Shown here: in pieces, positions 1 to 9,742 of the stretch
Layout of the letters: each line of letters opens with the position of its first letter
Position numbering within the stretch: the stretch's first letter is position 1
NCBI RefSeq assembly: GCF_019972295.1
Contig: NZ_BLJA01000001.1
Location: 3,736,093-3,800,092, forward strand
DNA: 64,000 bases
Reading direction: 5' to 3'
Source of the DNA: Geobacter sp. AOG2
Lineage (GTDB): Bacteria; Desulfobacterota; Desulfuromonadia; Geobacterales; Pseudopelobacteraceae
Made by a program: the position numbers and the translations under genes
The notes under the pieces: generated by a model
What the model was told of the DNA's origin: nothing
The model's database searches: none
The model's input: the letters and a program-made list of their open reading frames with translations, nothing else

Positions 1-1994
1 CCTTTGCCGTGCTCCCCGGCCCGGGCCGCCTCGATGGCGGCGTTCAGGGCCAACAGGTTGGTCTGGCGGGCGATCTCCTCGATGATGGAGATCTTGCCGG
101 CGATCTCCTTCATGGCGGAAACGGTCTCGGCCACCGCCTTGCCGCCCTCCTTGGCGTCTTCGGAACTCTTGATGGCGATCTTCTCGGTCTGGGAGGCGTT
201 GTCGGCGCTCTGGCGGATATTGGCGGTCATCTGTTCCATGCTGGAGGACGCCTCCTCGGCCGCGGCCGCCTGCTCCGTCGCGCCCTGGGACATCTCCTCG
301 GAACTGGCGCTCATCTCGCGGCTGCCTGCCGTCACGTTGTCGGCGGCGGCCTTCACGTTGTTCACCACCTCCACCAGCTTGGCCACCATGTCGGAGAGGG
401 CGTGCATCAGTTGGTCTTCGGACGAACGCTCCTTCAACTCCACCATGAGGTTGCCGCCCGCCACCTCCTTGGCCGCCGCGGTGATCTTGTTGGTGGCGTC
501 GATGAGGATGTTGAGGTTGATCTTGATCTCGTTGAAATCGCCGTTGTAGTTGTCCGTGATCGCCGGCGGAATGTCGCCTTTCGAGATGCGGTCCACGTAT
601 TCGGCGGCCACGTTCAGCGGGCCGATAACCGCGTCCAGGGTCTCGTTGACGCTGGACACGATCTTCTGGAAATCCCCGTGATGTCTGGAGGCGTCGGCCC
701 TGGTGGCGAGCCTGCCTTCCACGGCGGCCCCGGAGAGCATGATCGCATCATCCACGAGAGATTTGATGGCGTGTTCCATCGAGATCAATGACGGCATCAG
801 ATGGTCGTTTTCACATCGTTTCTCGATCTTCGCCAACACCTCGTAATCGCTCAGATCCCCTTTCGAGATATTGGTGGCAATCCTCTGGAGGTTCAGCAGG
901 CGATCCCGAACCTCATTGGTGTCCTGGGCTATGTCCGCAAAGATGCCGAGACAGGACGCCTCCACTTTTCGGGTGTAATCGTTCAAGGCCATGGCCTTGA
1001 GAACCTCCTTGGATTCCACCAGCCCCTGCAGCCCGTTGATGCATTGGTTGAGGTTGACTTTGACCTCGTTGAAGTCGCCGCTGTAGGTGTCGGTTATCAG
1101 GGGCGGGATGTCCCCCTTGCCGATCCGGTCCACATATTCCGCCGCCACGTTCAGCGGGCCGACGACGGCATCCAGGGTATCGTTAATGCCGGAGACGATG
1201 CCCTGGAAGTCGCCGTGGTGTTTGGATACATCGGCGCGGGTGGCCAGCTTGCCGCCGACAGCAGCCTTGGAGAGCATGGTGGTGTCATCCACCAGCGCTT
1301 CAATAGCTTCCATCATGGTGACAAGCGCCGGTATCAAGGTGTCGTTGTCGGAGCGCTTGCCGATTTTTTTAAGGGCGTTCAGGTCCTCTTTGTATTGCCC
1401 TATGGCGATGTGCTGGCAAACGTTTCGTGCGCTGACGACACGCTCCTTGACGGCATCGGTCGCCTTGGCGACCTCCGCGAAGATGCCCTGGTAGGAACCT
1501 TCTACGCTCAGGCTGTAGTCGTTTACGGCGATTCGCTGCAGGACCTGATTTGCTTCCACCAATCCCTGCAAGCCGTTGATGCACTGGTTGAGGTTGACCT
1601 TGATCTCGTTGAAGTCGCCGCTGTAGGTGTCGGTTATCAGGGGCGGAATGTCCCCCTTGCCGATCCGGTCCACATATTCCGCCGCCACGTTCAGCGGGCC
1701 GACGACGGCGTCCAGGGTATCGTTGACGCCGGAGACGATCTTTTGGAAATCCCCCTGGTGCCCGGAAACATCCGCACGGGTCGCCAGCTTGCCTTCCACG
1801 GCGGCTTTGGAGAGCATGGCGGCGTCGGAAACGAGGGCTTTCAAGTTGTGGCGTAACGTCTCGACGGTTTCATTGATGATCGCTCTCTTGCCGGGGAACT
1901 GCTCTATCGGCGCATCGAAATTACCCTTGGCGAACTCCGACAGGCACACCATAACTTTTTTCATGTCATTGCGGTTTCCGAACAGAAAAGCCAT
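1..1994 (-). CDS. Soluble methyl-accepting chemotaxis protein with tandem sensor modules (3' end outside window)
   Basis: Cytoplasmic chemoreceptor read on the minus strand, running off the left edge after about 664 residues. ATG at 1994 follows a purine-rich GGGGGAT stretch. There is no signal peptide or membrane segment. After a short N-terminus come three similar ~180-residue modules (DNA period 537-540 bp), each carrying a core like GDFQKIVSGVNDTLDAVVGP followed by EYVDRIGKGDIP; these look like poly-HAMP type linkers. The visible C-terminal part is the chemotaxis signalling helix (SEEMSQGATEQ, then the [19 protein letters not shown] hairpin tip region). The tip normally binds CheA/CheW. 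The ligand is not evident. It sits downstream of a sigma54 regulator on the same strand. Confidence 0.9.
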   Translation of the reverse strand, partial: MAFLFGNRNDMKKVMVCLSEFAKGNFDAPIEQFPGKRAIINETVETLRHNLKALVSDAAMLSKAAVEGKLATRADVSGHQGDFQKIVSGVNDTLDAVVGPLNVAAEYVDRIGKGDIPPLITDTYSGDFNEIKVNLNQCINGLQGLVEANQVLQRIAVNDYSLSVEGSYQGIFAEVAKATDAVKERVVSARNVCQHIAIGQYKEDLNALKKIGKRSDNDTLIPALVTMMEAIEALVDDTTMLSKAAVGGKLATRADVSKHHGDFQGIVSGINDTLDAVVGPLNVAAEYVDRIGKGDIPPLITDTYSGDFNEVKVNLNQCINGLQGLVESKEVLKAMALNDYTRKVEASCLGIFADIAQDTNEVRDRLLNLQRIATNISKGDLSDYEVLAKIEKRCENDHLMPSLISMEHAIKSLVDDAIMLSGAAVEGRLATRADASRHHGDFQKIVSSVNETLDAVIGPLNVAAEYVDRISKGDIPPAITDNYNGDFNEIKINLNILIDATNKITAAAKEVAGGNLMVELKERSSEDQLMHALSDMVAKLVEVVNNVKAAADNVTAGSREMSASSEEMSQGATEQAAAAEEASSSMEQMTANIRQSADNASQTEKIAIKSSEDAKEGGKAVAETVSAMKEIAGKISIIEEIARQTNLLALNAAIEAARAGEHGK

Positions 1995-2056
1995 TGTGCT
2001 ATCCCCCTTTTAGTGATTCATATTGTGTCTGGTCATGGCCACGATAGTATCTATTC

Positions 2057-2191
2057 CACGTTGTGTGCCAGACTCGTGCGGGGGGGTGGGGGGGGATAAA
2101 AATTTCATTAAAATCAGGGGGAATAGCGAATGGGGACGGCTGACGAAAAGCCGATGGGGACTGTCGCATTCGTATCATGGCACACAATGTG
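2057..2191. repeat. Widely spaced 14-bp inverted repeat upstream of the chemoreceptor gene
   Basis: CACGTTGTGTGCCA at 2057-2070 is matched in inverted orientation by TGGCACACAATGTG at 2178-2191, with one mismatch. The 107 bases between include two G-runs near 2081-2094. It lies between the end of the sigma54 regulator gene and the chemoreceptor start. It could be a pair of activator sites or a relic of a mobile element; the sequence alone does not decide. Confidence 0.4.
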
Positions 2192-2245
2192 TGTCAGTCG
2201 CCTGCTACAGAAGTGTGCGCAGACCCGGTCACCGGGCGGCGCCGG

Positions 2246-3943
<1,698 letters not shown>

Positions 3944-4220
3944 ATTCGCTATCCTCGCCGTATCTCTTCGGAAGGCAGGGGCGACCTTCTCTCATTAGGG
4001 CCGGTAGTATACGATTTATCGGCTATTTTTTCAATGAGGGAAAGTGCGGATCGGGCCTCGGAGGGAAATATTCGTGCGAGAGCGCTTTTGGGGCTATTGC
4101 AGGGAGAAAAGCATGTGTGTGGAAATGAGTGCACATTACTCCGCATCGTTGCCGTTCCGGCTCTCCTTGCCGGCGGCCATGCGTCCGCCGTCCGTCAGAT
4201 CCCCTCCGCCCGCCATCGGC

Positions 4221-4682
4221 CTACCAGTGTATCGCTTTGGGCTCCTTCTTCACGAGCATGATCGAACAGGGCATCCTGCGGATCAATTCTTCATTGCTGC
4301 GGCCGAACAGAAAATGTTCGATCCGCCCCTCCTCATGCGCCAACAGGATGAGGAGATCGATCTTTTCGTCCTTGACCGTCTTCAGGACCTCTTCGGTCGG
4401 GTCTCCGCTCTTGATCAGTTCCCGGATCGGAAATCCTTTGGCCTTTTCCTCCCGAATGATCCGGTCCAGGTCCGCTTTCGCCTCTTCGAAGAGTTTTTGG
4501 TATTCCGCCTCAAGGGAGACGATGGGCAAATTCCATCCTTCGATCCCGAAAGGATTATGGACAACGTGCAGGATGGAAAGCTCCGCATTGTATTTGCGTG
4601 CCAGCGAAATGCCGTAATGGACGGCTTCCCGGCAGTACATGGTCATCCTGCTGACAACGAGTATGCGTTTGAAATCTTCCAT
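4221..4682 (-). CDS. Universal stress protein (UspA family)
   Basis: Single Usp domain, 153 aa. The start at 4682 (MEDFKRILVV) has an AAGGAGG site 7 bases upstream; a longer in-frame reading begins at 4736 but lacks a ribosome site. The N-terminal beta strand KRILVVSRM leads into a family-typical fold, and the C-terminal part has a G-x2-H-x-LFG-x-S-x-E version of the ATP-binding signature (EGRIEHFLFGRSNEELIRR), close to the G-2x-G-9x-G(S/T) pattern but altered at the first glycines, so nucleotide binding is uncertain. Usp proteins are cytoplasmic and accumulate under growth arrest or stress. It stands alone, divergent from the Crp-family gene. Confidence 0.9.
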   Translation of the reverse strand: MEDFKRILVVSRMTMYCREAVHYGISLARKYNAELSILHVVHNPFGIEGWNLPIVSLEAEYQKLFEEAKADLDRIIREEKAKGFPIRELIKSGDPTEEVLKTVKDEKIDLLILLAHEEGRIEHFLFGRSNEELIRRMPCSIMLVKKEPKAIHW

Positions 4683-4846
4683 GATCAGGCCTCCTTGCCC
4701 GAAATCTGTCGTACTGCATGAACTGCATATATTCATTATACACCGGATTTCAACCAGGGAGGCGTTCTACTTGAGGGGCGCATACGGTCCGGGCGACCGC
4801 ATGCCGTTCAAGCCAATGGAAAAAAATTTGATATACTCTATTTAGT

Positions 4847-4862
4847 ATGCCATGTATGGCAT
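4847..4862. promoter_or_regulatory. 16-bp palindrome in front of the Crp-family gene
   Basis: ATGCCAT-GT-ATGGCAT is a perfect 7-bp inverted repeat centred 42 bases upstream of the chosen start at 4897. A TATACT hexamer at 4832-4837 could be the -10 box, which would put the palindrome over the transcription start. It does not match the Crp or Fnr consensus half-site. The placement fits an autoregulatory operator. Confidence 0.5.
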
Positions 4863-4896
4863 TACAGAGGAAGCGGTGCAGGGCAAGGAGCGTGCG

Positions 4897-5631
4897 ATGA
4901 TCCGAAGAACGTTTGACCCGGAGTTGGCGACCAAGATCGTTAGGGATGTCCCGCTGTTTTCCTGCTTCTCCCATGAGGAGATCGCGTCGTTGCTGGAGAA
5001 AGCCGCCATCTACAGCTACCACAAGGACGAGATCATCATCCATGCCGATGACCCTGCCAGGCGGATGTACATCATCCTCAAGGGGCGGGTCCGGGTTGTG
5101 GAGATCACGGCCGGCGGGGAGGAACGGGTAATGGCGTTCCGCCACCGCGGCGATTACTTCGGCGACATGGGGCTGCTGGACGGCAGGACCGATTTCGCCA
5201 CGGTGATCGCCATGGAACCGAGCAGGGTTCTGTTGATTTCCAAGGAGGCGTTCGACGAGTTGTTTCTGGACAACAACAAGGCGCTGCTCCAGGTTGTCGC
5301 CGTGCTCTGCCGACGCCTGCGGGAGAGTTGGCTCTTCCATAATATCATCGGGATAAACGATGCGGAGTCGAAGATCAGGGCAACCCTGGCCCATTACAGC
5401 ACGACCCTGGGGACGCAGGACAGTCACGGCGTGATCATCAATTCCGTCTTCTCGCAGCAGAGCATTGCCGACCGCGTCCAGATCACCCGCGAGACGGTGA
5501 CCAGGGTGTTGAGGAAGATGAAGGATCAGAACGAGATAGAGATGGTCGGGCGGCACTTCAAGCTGCTTCCCGTTTTTTTCGACAAGTACCGCCAGTCCCC
5601 GCTCTACAAGAACTTCACCGCGGACCGGTAA
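4897..5631 (+). CDS. Crp/Fnr-family transcriptional regulator
   Basis: 244 aa from ATG 4897, which has AAGGAG 6 bases upstream; an in-frame ATG at 4852 lies inside the palindrome and has no ribosome site. A cyclic-nucleotide-binding-type beta-barrel covers roughly residues 15-130 (RMYIILKGRVRVV, GDYFGDMGLLDG). A Crp-type winged helix follows at about 165-230, with recognition helix region QQSIADRVQITRETVTRVLRKM. The N-terminus lacks the cysteine cluster of true FNR, so this is not an FNR-type iron-sulfur sensor. The effector is unknown. Genes under its control cannot be identified here beyond possible self-control. Confidence 0.93.
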   Translation: MIRRTFDPELATKIVRDVPLFSCFSHEEIASLLEKAAIYSYHKDEIIIHADDPARRMYIILKGRVRVVEITAGGEERVMAFRHRGDYFGDMGLLDGRTDFATVIAMEPSRVLLISKEAFDELFLDNNKALLQVVAVLCRRLRESWLFHNIIGINDAESKIRATLAHYSTTLGTQDSHGVIINSVFSQQSIADRVQITRETVTRVLRKMKDQNEIEMVGRHFKLLPVFFDKYRQSPLYKNFTADR

Positions 5632-5634
5632 CGA

Positions 5635-5666
5635 CATGGGGCCGGATCATTCGATCCGGCCCCATG
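5635..5666 (+). terminator. Strong hairpin after the Crp-family gene
   Basis: CATGGGGCCGGATC (5635-5648) pairs perfectly with 5653-5666 around an ATTC loop. It begins 3 bases after the stop codon. There is no long T-run, so it may act as a weak or bidirectional terminator or as a 3'-end stabiliser. Confidence 0.7.
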
Positions 5667-5819
5667 TCCCTTCACGGTTCCCGTCTGTTCACTGTCCGCC
5701 ATTGTTCGTTCAGGGGTGCAAATGCCTCGGTCGGTCGGCATTTGTTTCAGGCTTCCTCGATGAGGGCCAGCCGGTTGATGGCGGTCTGCCGTCGCGTGGC
5801 GGAACAGGCCGTCGGTTCC

Positions 5820-6725
5820 CTAGACGGTTGCCGATGCTATCTGTGCGTTGTTTTCCGCATTATGGGCATAGCTGTTGGAACTGAGTTGCATGTAGTTCTT
5901 CAGCGCCGAGCTGAGCAGGGTTTGCAGGTTGGTGACGGAACTGTCGCTGCCCGTATCCGTTGACGTGGACGACGACGTCGAGGAGGTGGACGACGAGGCG
6001 CTGTTCAGGGCGTCCAGCAGGGCCTGGAGCGTTTGGGCGACGGTGTCCCGGGTGGCGCTCGCGGATGATGAAGATGCGGAGGATGCGGTTTCTTCAGGCG
6101 GTTTCGGCGGCGGAGAGGAAAGTTTGTCCTCGATCTGGGAGAAGATCTGCCGGGCATCGGTCAGGCTGCCGGATTGAAGGGCGCTGCCCAGGCTTGCGAT
6201 ATCCTGGCTGAACGGGTCGTTGCCCTGGCCGCCGCTCTGCGCGGCGACATCCTTCTGGAGCGTGGCGAACGCCGTCTGGGCATCGGACAGGCTGCCCGAG
6301 GCGAGCGCCGCGCTCAGGGCCGCGAAGTCCTGCGCCAGGGGATTGGTGTCCGAAGAGTTCGTCGAATCCGCCGAGTCGGTGGAGTCCGTCGAGTCCGTCG
6401 AGTCCGTGGAGAGTGACGATGCCAGGTCCATCTGCTGTTTGGCAAAATCCCCGTGACCCTTCATGTGTTGCTGGATCTTGGCCAGCACGTCCTGGGCATC
6501 GGTCAGGTCGCCGGATTGGAGCGCCGTGCCGAGGCTCTGGATGTCCTGGCTCATGGGGTTGTCGGTATCGCCCGCTTGCGTGGATGTGTCCGATTGCAGC
6601 GTGGCGAACGCCGATTGGGCGGCGGTCAGGCTGCCCGATTGCAGGGCGGCGCCGATGTCCTGAAAGTCCTGCTTGATCTTGACAAAGGGGTTGTAGCTGC
6701 TGGAAGAAATACCGGAAATTGACAT
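5820..6725 (-). CDS. Unknown Ser/Thr-rich protein with four internal repeats
   Basis: Not a family I recognise by function; 301 aa. The start at 6725 (MSISGISSSSYNPF) follows GAAGGAGG. Four copies of a ~20-residue helix-like unit, consensus hGxALQSGxLTxAQxxFxxhQ, occur near residues 25, 67, 130 and 183. Pairs are separated by a low-complexity S/T/D linker (STD repeats near residues 103-125). The C-terminal third is rich in Ser/Thr and ends with an Asn/Ala-rich tail. No signal peptide, membrane segment or cysteine is visible. The N-terminal SISSSSYN style resembles that of flagellar or secreted structural proteins, but that is only an impression. Confidence 0.75.
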   Translation of the reverse strand: MSISGISSSSYNPFVKIKQDFQDIGAALQSGSLTAAQSAFATLQSDTSTQAGDTDNPMSQDIQSLGTALQSGDLTDAQDVLAKIQQHMKGHGDFAKQQMDLASSLSTDSTDSTDSTDSADSTNSSDTNPLAQDFAALSAALASGSLSDAQTAFATLQKDVAAQSGGQGNDPFSQDIASLGSALQSGSLTDARQIFSQIEDKLSSPPPKPPEETASSASSSSASATRDTVAQTLQALLDALNSASSSTSSTSSSTSTDTGSDSSVTNLQTLLSSALKNYMQLSSNSYAHNAENNAQIASATV

Positions 6726-7141
6726 TTGTGACCTCCTTCTGGTGGGATGCGACCGGCCGGAACCGCCTGGTTCCGCGGTCAGGGGTGGTTTGCGCCGTGT
6801 GGGCATTCACGCGCTACGCGAGAATTTCCATATAATCAGCCTCTTTTACCTCCTTTCCCGGAGAGTGGGGCAACCGTCCCGCGCCCCTCTCGAAAACCGG
6901 CTCCGGCGTCTTTTGCTCATGGCAGTGTCCTATGTGTACACGCGAACTGTGGATATATCGTGAAAGAAAAAAGGAATTTTCGAGCGCGATTTGCCGCCGC
7001 ATCGCCCGCTTTTTCATAATGCCTGCATAGTTCTTCCATCTTTATCCTCTATTTTTAACAGTGTAATTTTGATAGAATACAATTGTTCGTTGAGTACGGT
7101 CGGTATTTCCCTATCGCGGCAACATTGCAAAGGCGGCCCTT
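6726..7141. other. Intergenic region between divergent genes (416 bp)
   Basis: It must hold the promoters of the minus-strand repeat protein and the plus-strand DUF2844 gene. The stretch 7020-7085 is AT-rich with a TAGAAT hexamer at 7073-7078, but no well-spaced -35 box is seen. No supported gene or RNA is present. Confidence 0.5.
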
Positions 7142-7612
7142 ATGAAAGATAGCATCCATGTCCGGTTAGTCTGTCTCGGCATCCTCGCGGGCGTATTCAT
7201 CCTCGCCCGGCACGGGGAGGCCGCCCTCGGCGGAACCGCCGCTTCGGTCACCGCCGATCGCACGGCCCTTGCGGCGGTGCACCGCGCCACCACGACCCGC
7301 AGCGCCTACACGGTCCAGGAGTACCAGTCCGATTCGACCACGGTGCGGGAGTACGTGTCGTCGGCCGGCGTGGTGTTCGCCGTTGCCTGGAACGGCCGGG
7401 TCAATCCGGACCTCACCACCCTTCTCGGCTCCTATGCCGGCGAATATCAGGCCGCTTTGCGGAAAACCGCGCGCAAGCGGGGGCTCAGGCGGCAAGAGGT
7501 GCAGTCGGACCAGGTCGTGGTGGAGAAGTGGGGCCATATGCGGAATCTGCAGGGGAGGGCCTATAGCCCGGCCTTGATTCCTTCGGGGGTAACCATCGAT
7601 GAGATCAAGTAA
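7142..7612 (+). CDS. DUF2844 family exported protein
   Basis: 156 aa. An N-terminal signal sequence (hydrophobic LVCLGILAGVFILA, likely cleavage after GEA) is followed by the family hallmark ALGGTAASV. The body has the YTVQEYQSDSTTVREYVSSAGVVFAVAW pattern typical of DUF2844. Function is unknown. The gene overlaps the next one by 14 bases. DUF2844 and DUF3443 genes are commonly paired in proteobacteria, which supports a shared, probably cell-envelope role. Confidence 0.85.
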   Translation: MKDSIHVRLVCLGILAGVFILARHGEAALGGTAASVTADRTALAAVHRATTTRSAYTVQEYQSDSTTVREYVSSAGVVFAVAWNGRVNPDLTTLLGSYAGEYQAALRKTARKRGLRRQEVQSDQVVVEKWGHMRNLQGRAYSPALIPSGVTIDEIK

Positions 7613-8825
7613 CCTGTTTTTTGCCTTCCTCGTCATGACACTCGTCTCCGCCTGCGGTTCCGGGGGCGGGACGAGCAGCACCACCAGCACTACCTCGACC
7701 GGCGGTACCGATACGACGACCACCACCACGGCGAGCAATGTGCTTACCGTCACCGTCAACGGCTCGCTCTGCTCCAGCAGCACCTCCAGTTCCTATCCCA
7801 ACAAGCCGTGCGTCAGCGTGACGATCTGCAGCCCCGGCACCTCGACCTGCCAGACCGTCAACGATATCCTGCTGGATACCGGCAGTTACGGGTTGCGCAT
7901 CTTCAATACCGCCCTGACCGGCGTGACCCTCACCCAGGTTGCCAGCGACGGCGGCGGGTCGCTGGCCGAATGCGTGCAGTTCGGGGATGGGTCGCAGTTG
8001 TGGGGTCCGGTGATGACGGCGGATGTGGTCCTGGGAGGAGAAGACGCCGTGCAGATGCCGATCCAGGTGATCAACTCCGGCTTCGGCACGCTCCCGGCGA
8101 CCTGCAGCAGCGCCGACGCAAGCCCCAGCGCGGCAGGGTTCAACGGCATCCTGGGGGTGGGGTTGTTCGCAGAGGATTGCGGCACGGATTGCCGCGACTA
8201 TGCCGATAACAGGCAGTACTACAGTGTCTCGGGGACGAGCACGGTCGCCAGCGTCGCTCCCCTTGCCAGCCAGGTCATCAACCCGGTCGCGGCCCTGCCG
8301 GTGGACAACAACGGCGTGATAGTGACGCTCCCCACGGTCGCCACGGCAGGGGCGACGTCGGCCACCGGTTCGCTCACCCTGGGGATCGGCACCCAGACCA
8401 ACAACGTCCCATCGTCGGTAACGGCCTATCCCTCCGACCAGTATGCCGAATTCCTGACGACCTATAACGGTACGAGCTACTACGGTTTTCTGGACACCGG
8501 TTCCAACGGCCTGTTTTTCCCGTCCACGAGCCTGTTGCCGGCCTGCACCGTCCCCGGCTATTCCGATTGGTTCTGCCCCTCCACGACCCAGAGCCTGACC
8601 GCCGTCAACGCGGGGTACGCCGGTTCGCCGTCCGGCACCGTTGCCTTCACCATCGGCAATGCGATCACCATGTTCAATACGTCCAACGCGGTGTTCCCAG
8701 CGCTTGGAGGGCCAATGAGCGGCGGGTTCGACTGGGGATTGCCGTTCTTCCTGGGGCGGACCGTCTACGTGGGGATCGACAACAAGACCTCCACCCTGGG
8801 GACCGGGCCGTACTGGGCATATTGA
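7599..8825 (+). CDS. DUF3443 family lipoprotein
   Basis: 408 aa. A lipoprotein signal peptide ends in the lipobox LVSAC (Cys at about residue 19), followed by a low-complexity Ser/Thr/Gly linker (22-50). The rest matches DUF3443 in style: LDTGSYGLRIF and, later, FLDTGSNGLFFP. These two DTGS motifs are reminiscent of the paired DTG motifs of pepsin-like aspartic proteases, so a protease-like fold is possible; this is a resemblance, not a demonstrated activity. It is translationally coupled to the DUF2844 gene. Confidence 0.85.
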   Translation: MRSSNLFFAFLVMTLVSACGSGGGTSSTTSTTSTGGTDTTTTTTASNVLTVTVNGSLCSSSTSSSYPNKPCVSVTICSPGTSTCQTVNDILLDTGSYGLRIFNTALTGVTLTQVASDGGGSLAECVQFGDGSQLWGPVMTADVVLGGEDAVQMPIQVINSGFGTLPATCSSADASPSAAGFNGILGVGLFAEDCGTDCRDYADNRQYYSVSGTSTVASVAPLASQVINPVAALPVDNNGVIVTLPTVATAGATSATGSLTLGIGTQTNNVPSSVTAYPSDQYAEFLTTYNGTSYYGFLDTGSNGLFFPSTSLLPACTVPGYSDWFCPSTTQSLTAVNAGYAGSPSGTVAFTIGNAITMFNTSNAVFPALGGPMSGGFDWGLPFFLGRTVYVGIDNKTSTLGTGPYWAY

Positions 8826-8871
8826 GCGGCGTCTCCGGGATTTGACTCATAACAAGCGTAAAGGCAGCCAG

Positions 8872-8952
8872 GTCACGGAGGCCCGGAGGAAAATCAAAAG
8901 CAGGGGATAAACGGTTGTAGATTCCGTGGCGATCTTATCCGTGCCTCCGTGG
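8872..8952. repeat. Degenerate inverted repeat related to repeat family A
   Basis: CACGGAGGC near 8873 is matched by GCCTCCGTG near 8942-8951. The sequence resembles the ends of the 131-132 bp elements at 29583-29714 and 32502-32632, but is shorter and decayed. Confidence 0.4.
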
Positions 8953-8989
8953 CACATGCTTTTTCAGGATCAAGAGTTGCCGCTTATGC

Positions 8990-9028
8990 ACAAACCCCAC
9001 CGCAGCCGTGCGCCGCAGTGGGGTTTGT
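8990..9028. terminator. Bidirectional terminator between convergent genes
   Basis: ACAAACCCCAC (8990-9000) pairs with GTGGGGTTTGT (9018-9028) around a GC-rich loop. It lies between the DUF3443 gene and the converging baeR-like gene and could end transcripts from both sides. Confidence 0.7.
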
Positions 9029-9070
9029 CGTTTCCCGTGATCCTGTTTCGCCTCCCGGAGGCGCAAGCCG

Positions 9071-9742
9071 TTACAGCATCTCGAATTTATAGCCGACCCC
9101 ATACACCGAATGGATCAGTTCCCGGTCGGGATCGGCCACGGCGATCTTTTTGCGCAGCTTTTTGATGTGACTGTCGATGGTGCGGTCGCACACGGTGCGT
9201 TGGTCGCGATAGATCTGGTCCATGAGCTGCTGCCGGCCGTAAATGCGTCCCGGACTGGTAGCCAGGAACTGCAGCAGTTTGAACTCCACCGCCGTGAGGT
9301 CCAGGTCGTGACCCGTGAGGGTGGCCCGGTAGCGCGATTCGTCGAGGGTGAGCCCCTCCGCCTGGATCGTCTGTTCGCTTCCGGCCCGGCGCAGGACCGA
9401 CTTGACCCGCGCTACGACCTCGCGCGGACTGAACGGTTTGCAGATGTAGTCGTCGGCCCCCAGTTCGAGCCCGAGCAGGCGGTCGATCTCCTCGACGCGG
9501 GCGGTGACCATGATGACCGGCACGTTGGAGAAGGTCCGGATATCCTTGCAGATCTCCAGGCCGTCGCGGCCCGGCAGCATGAGGTCGAGCAGGATGAGGC
9601 TGGGCGTGTTCTCCCGGATCCAGGCGACCACCGGGATGCCGTTGGTCAAGCAGTGGGCCTCGAAACCGCTCTGTTCCAGATAATCGAGCAATAGTCCCGC
9701 CAGTTTTTCTTCATCTTCGACGATCAGTATTTTTCCATTCAT
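9071..9742 (-). CDS. baeR: Response regulator of the OmpR family, BaeR-like
   Basis: 223 aa from ATG 9742, which has GGGGAG 6 bases upstream and overlaps the kinase stop (ATGA). The receiver domain has D10/E11 and phospho-acceptor D53 in LILLDLMLPG. The stretch VEEIDRLLGLELGADDYICKPFSPREVVARVK is nearly the same as in E. coli BaeR. The C-terminal winged helix covers about 130-222 (RTIDSHIKKLRKKI, VYGVGYKF). BaeR switches on efflux and envelope-stress genes such as spy. The neighbouring Spy-like gene fits that role. Confidence 0.9.
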   Translation of the reverse strand: MNGKILIVEDEEKLAGLLLDYLEQSGFEAHCLTNGIPVVAWIRENTPSLILLDLMLPGRDGLEICKDIRTFSNVPVIMVTARVEEIDRLLGLELGADDYICKPFSPREVVARVKSVLRRAGSEQTIQAEGLTLDESRYRATLTGHDLDLTAVEFKLLQFLATSPGRIYGRQQLMDQIYRDQRTVCDRTIDSHIKKLRKKIAVADPDRELIHSVYGVGYKFEML

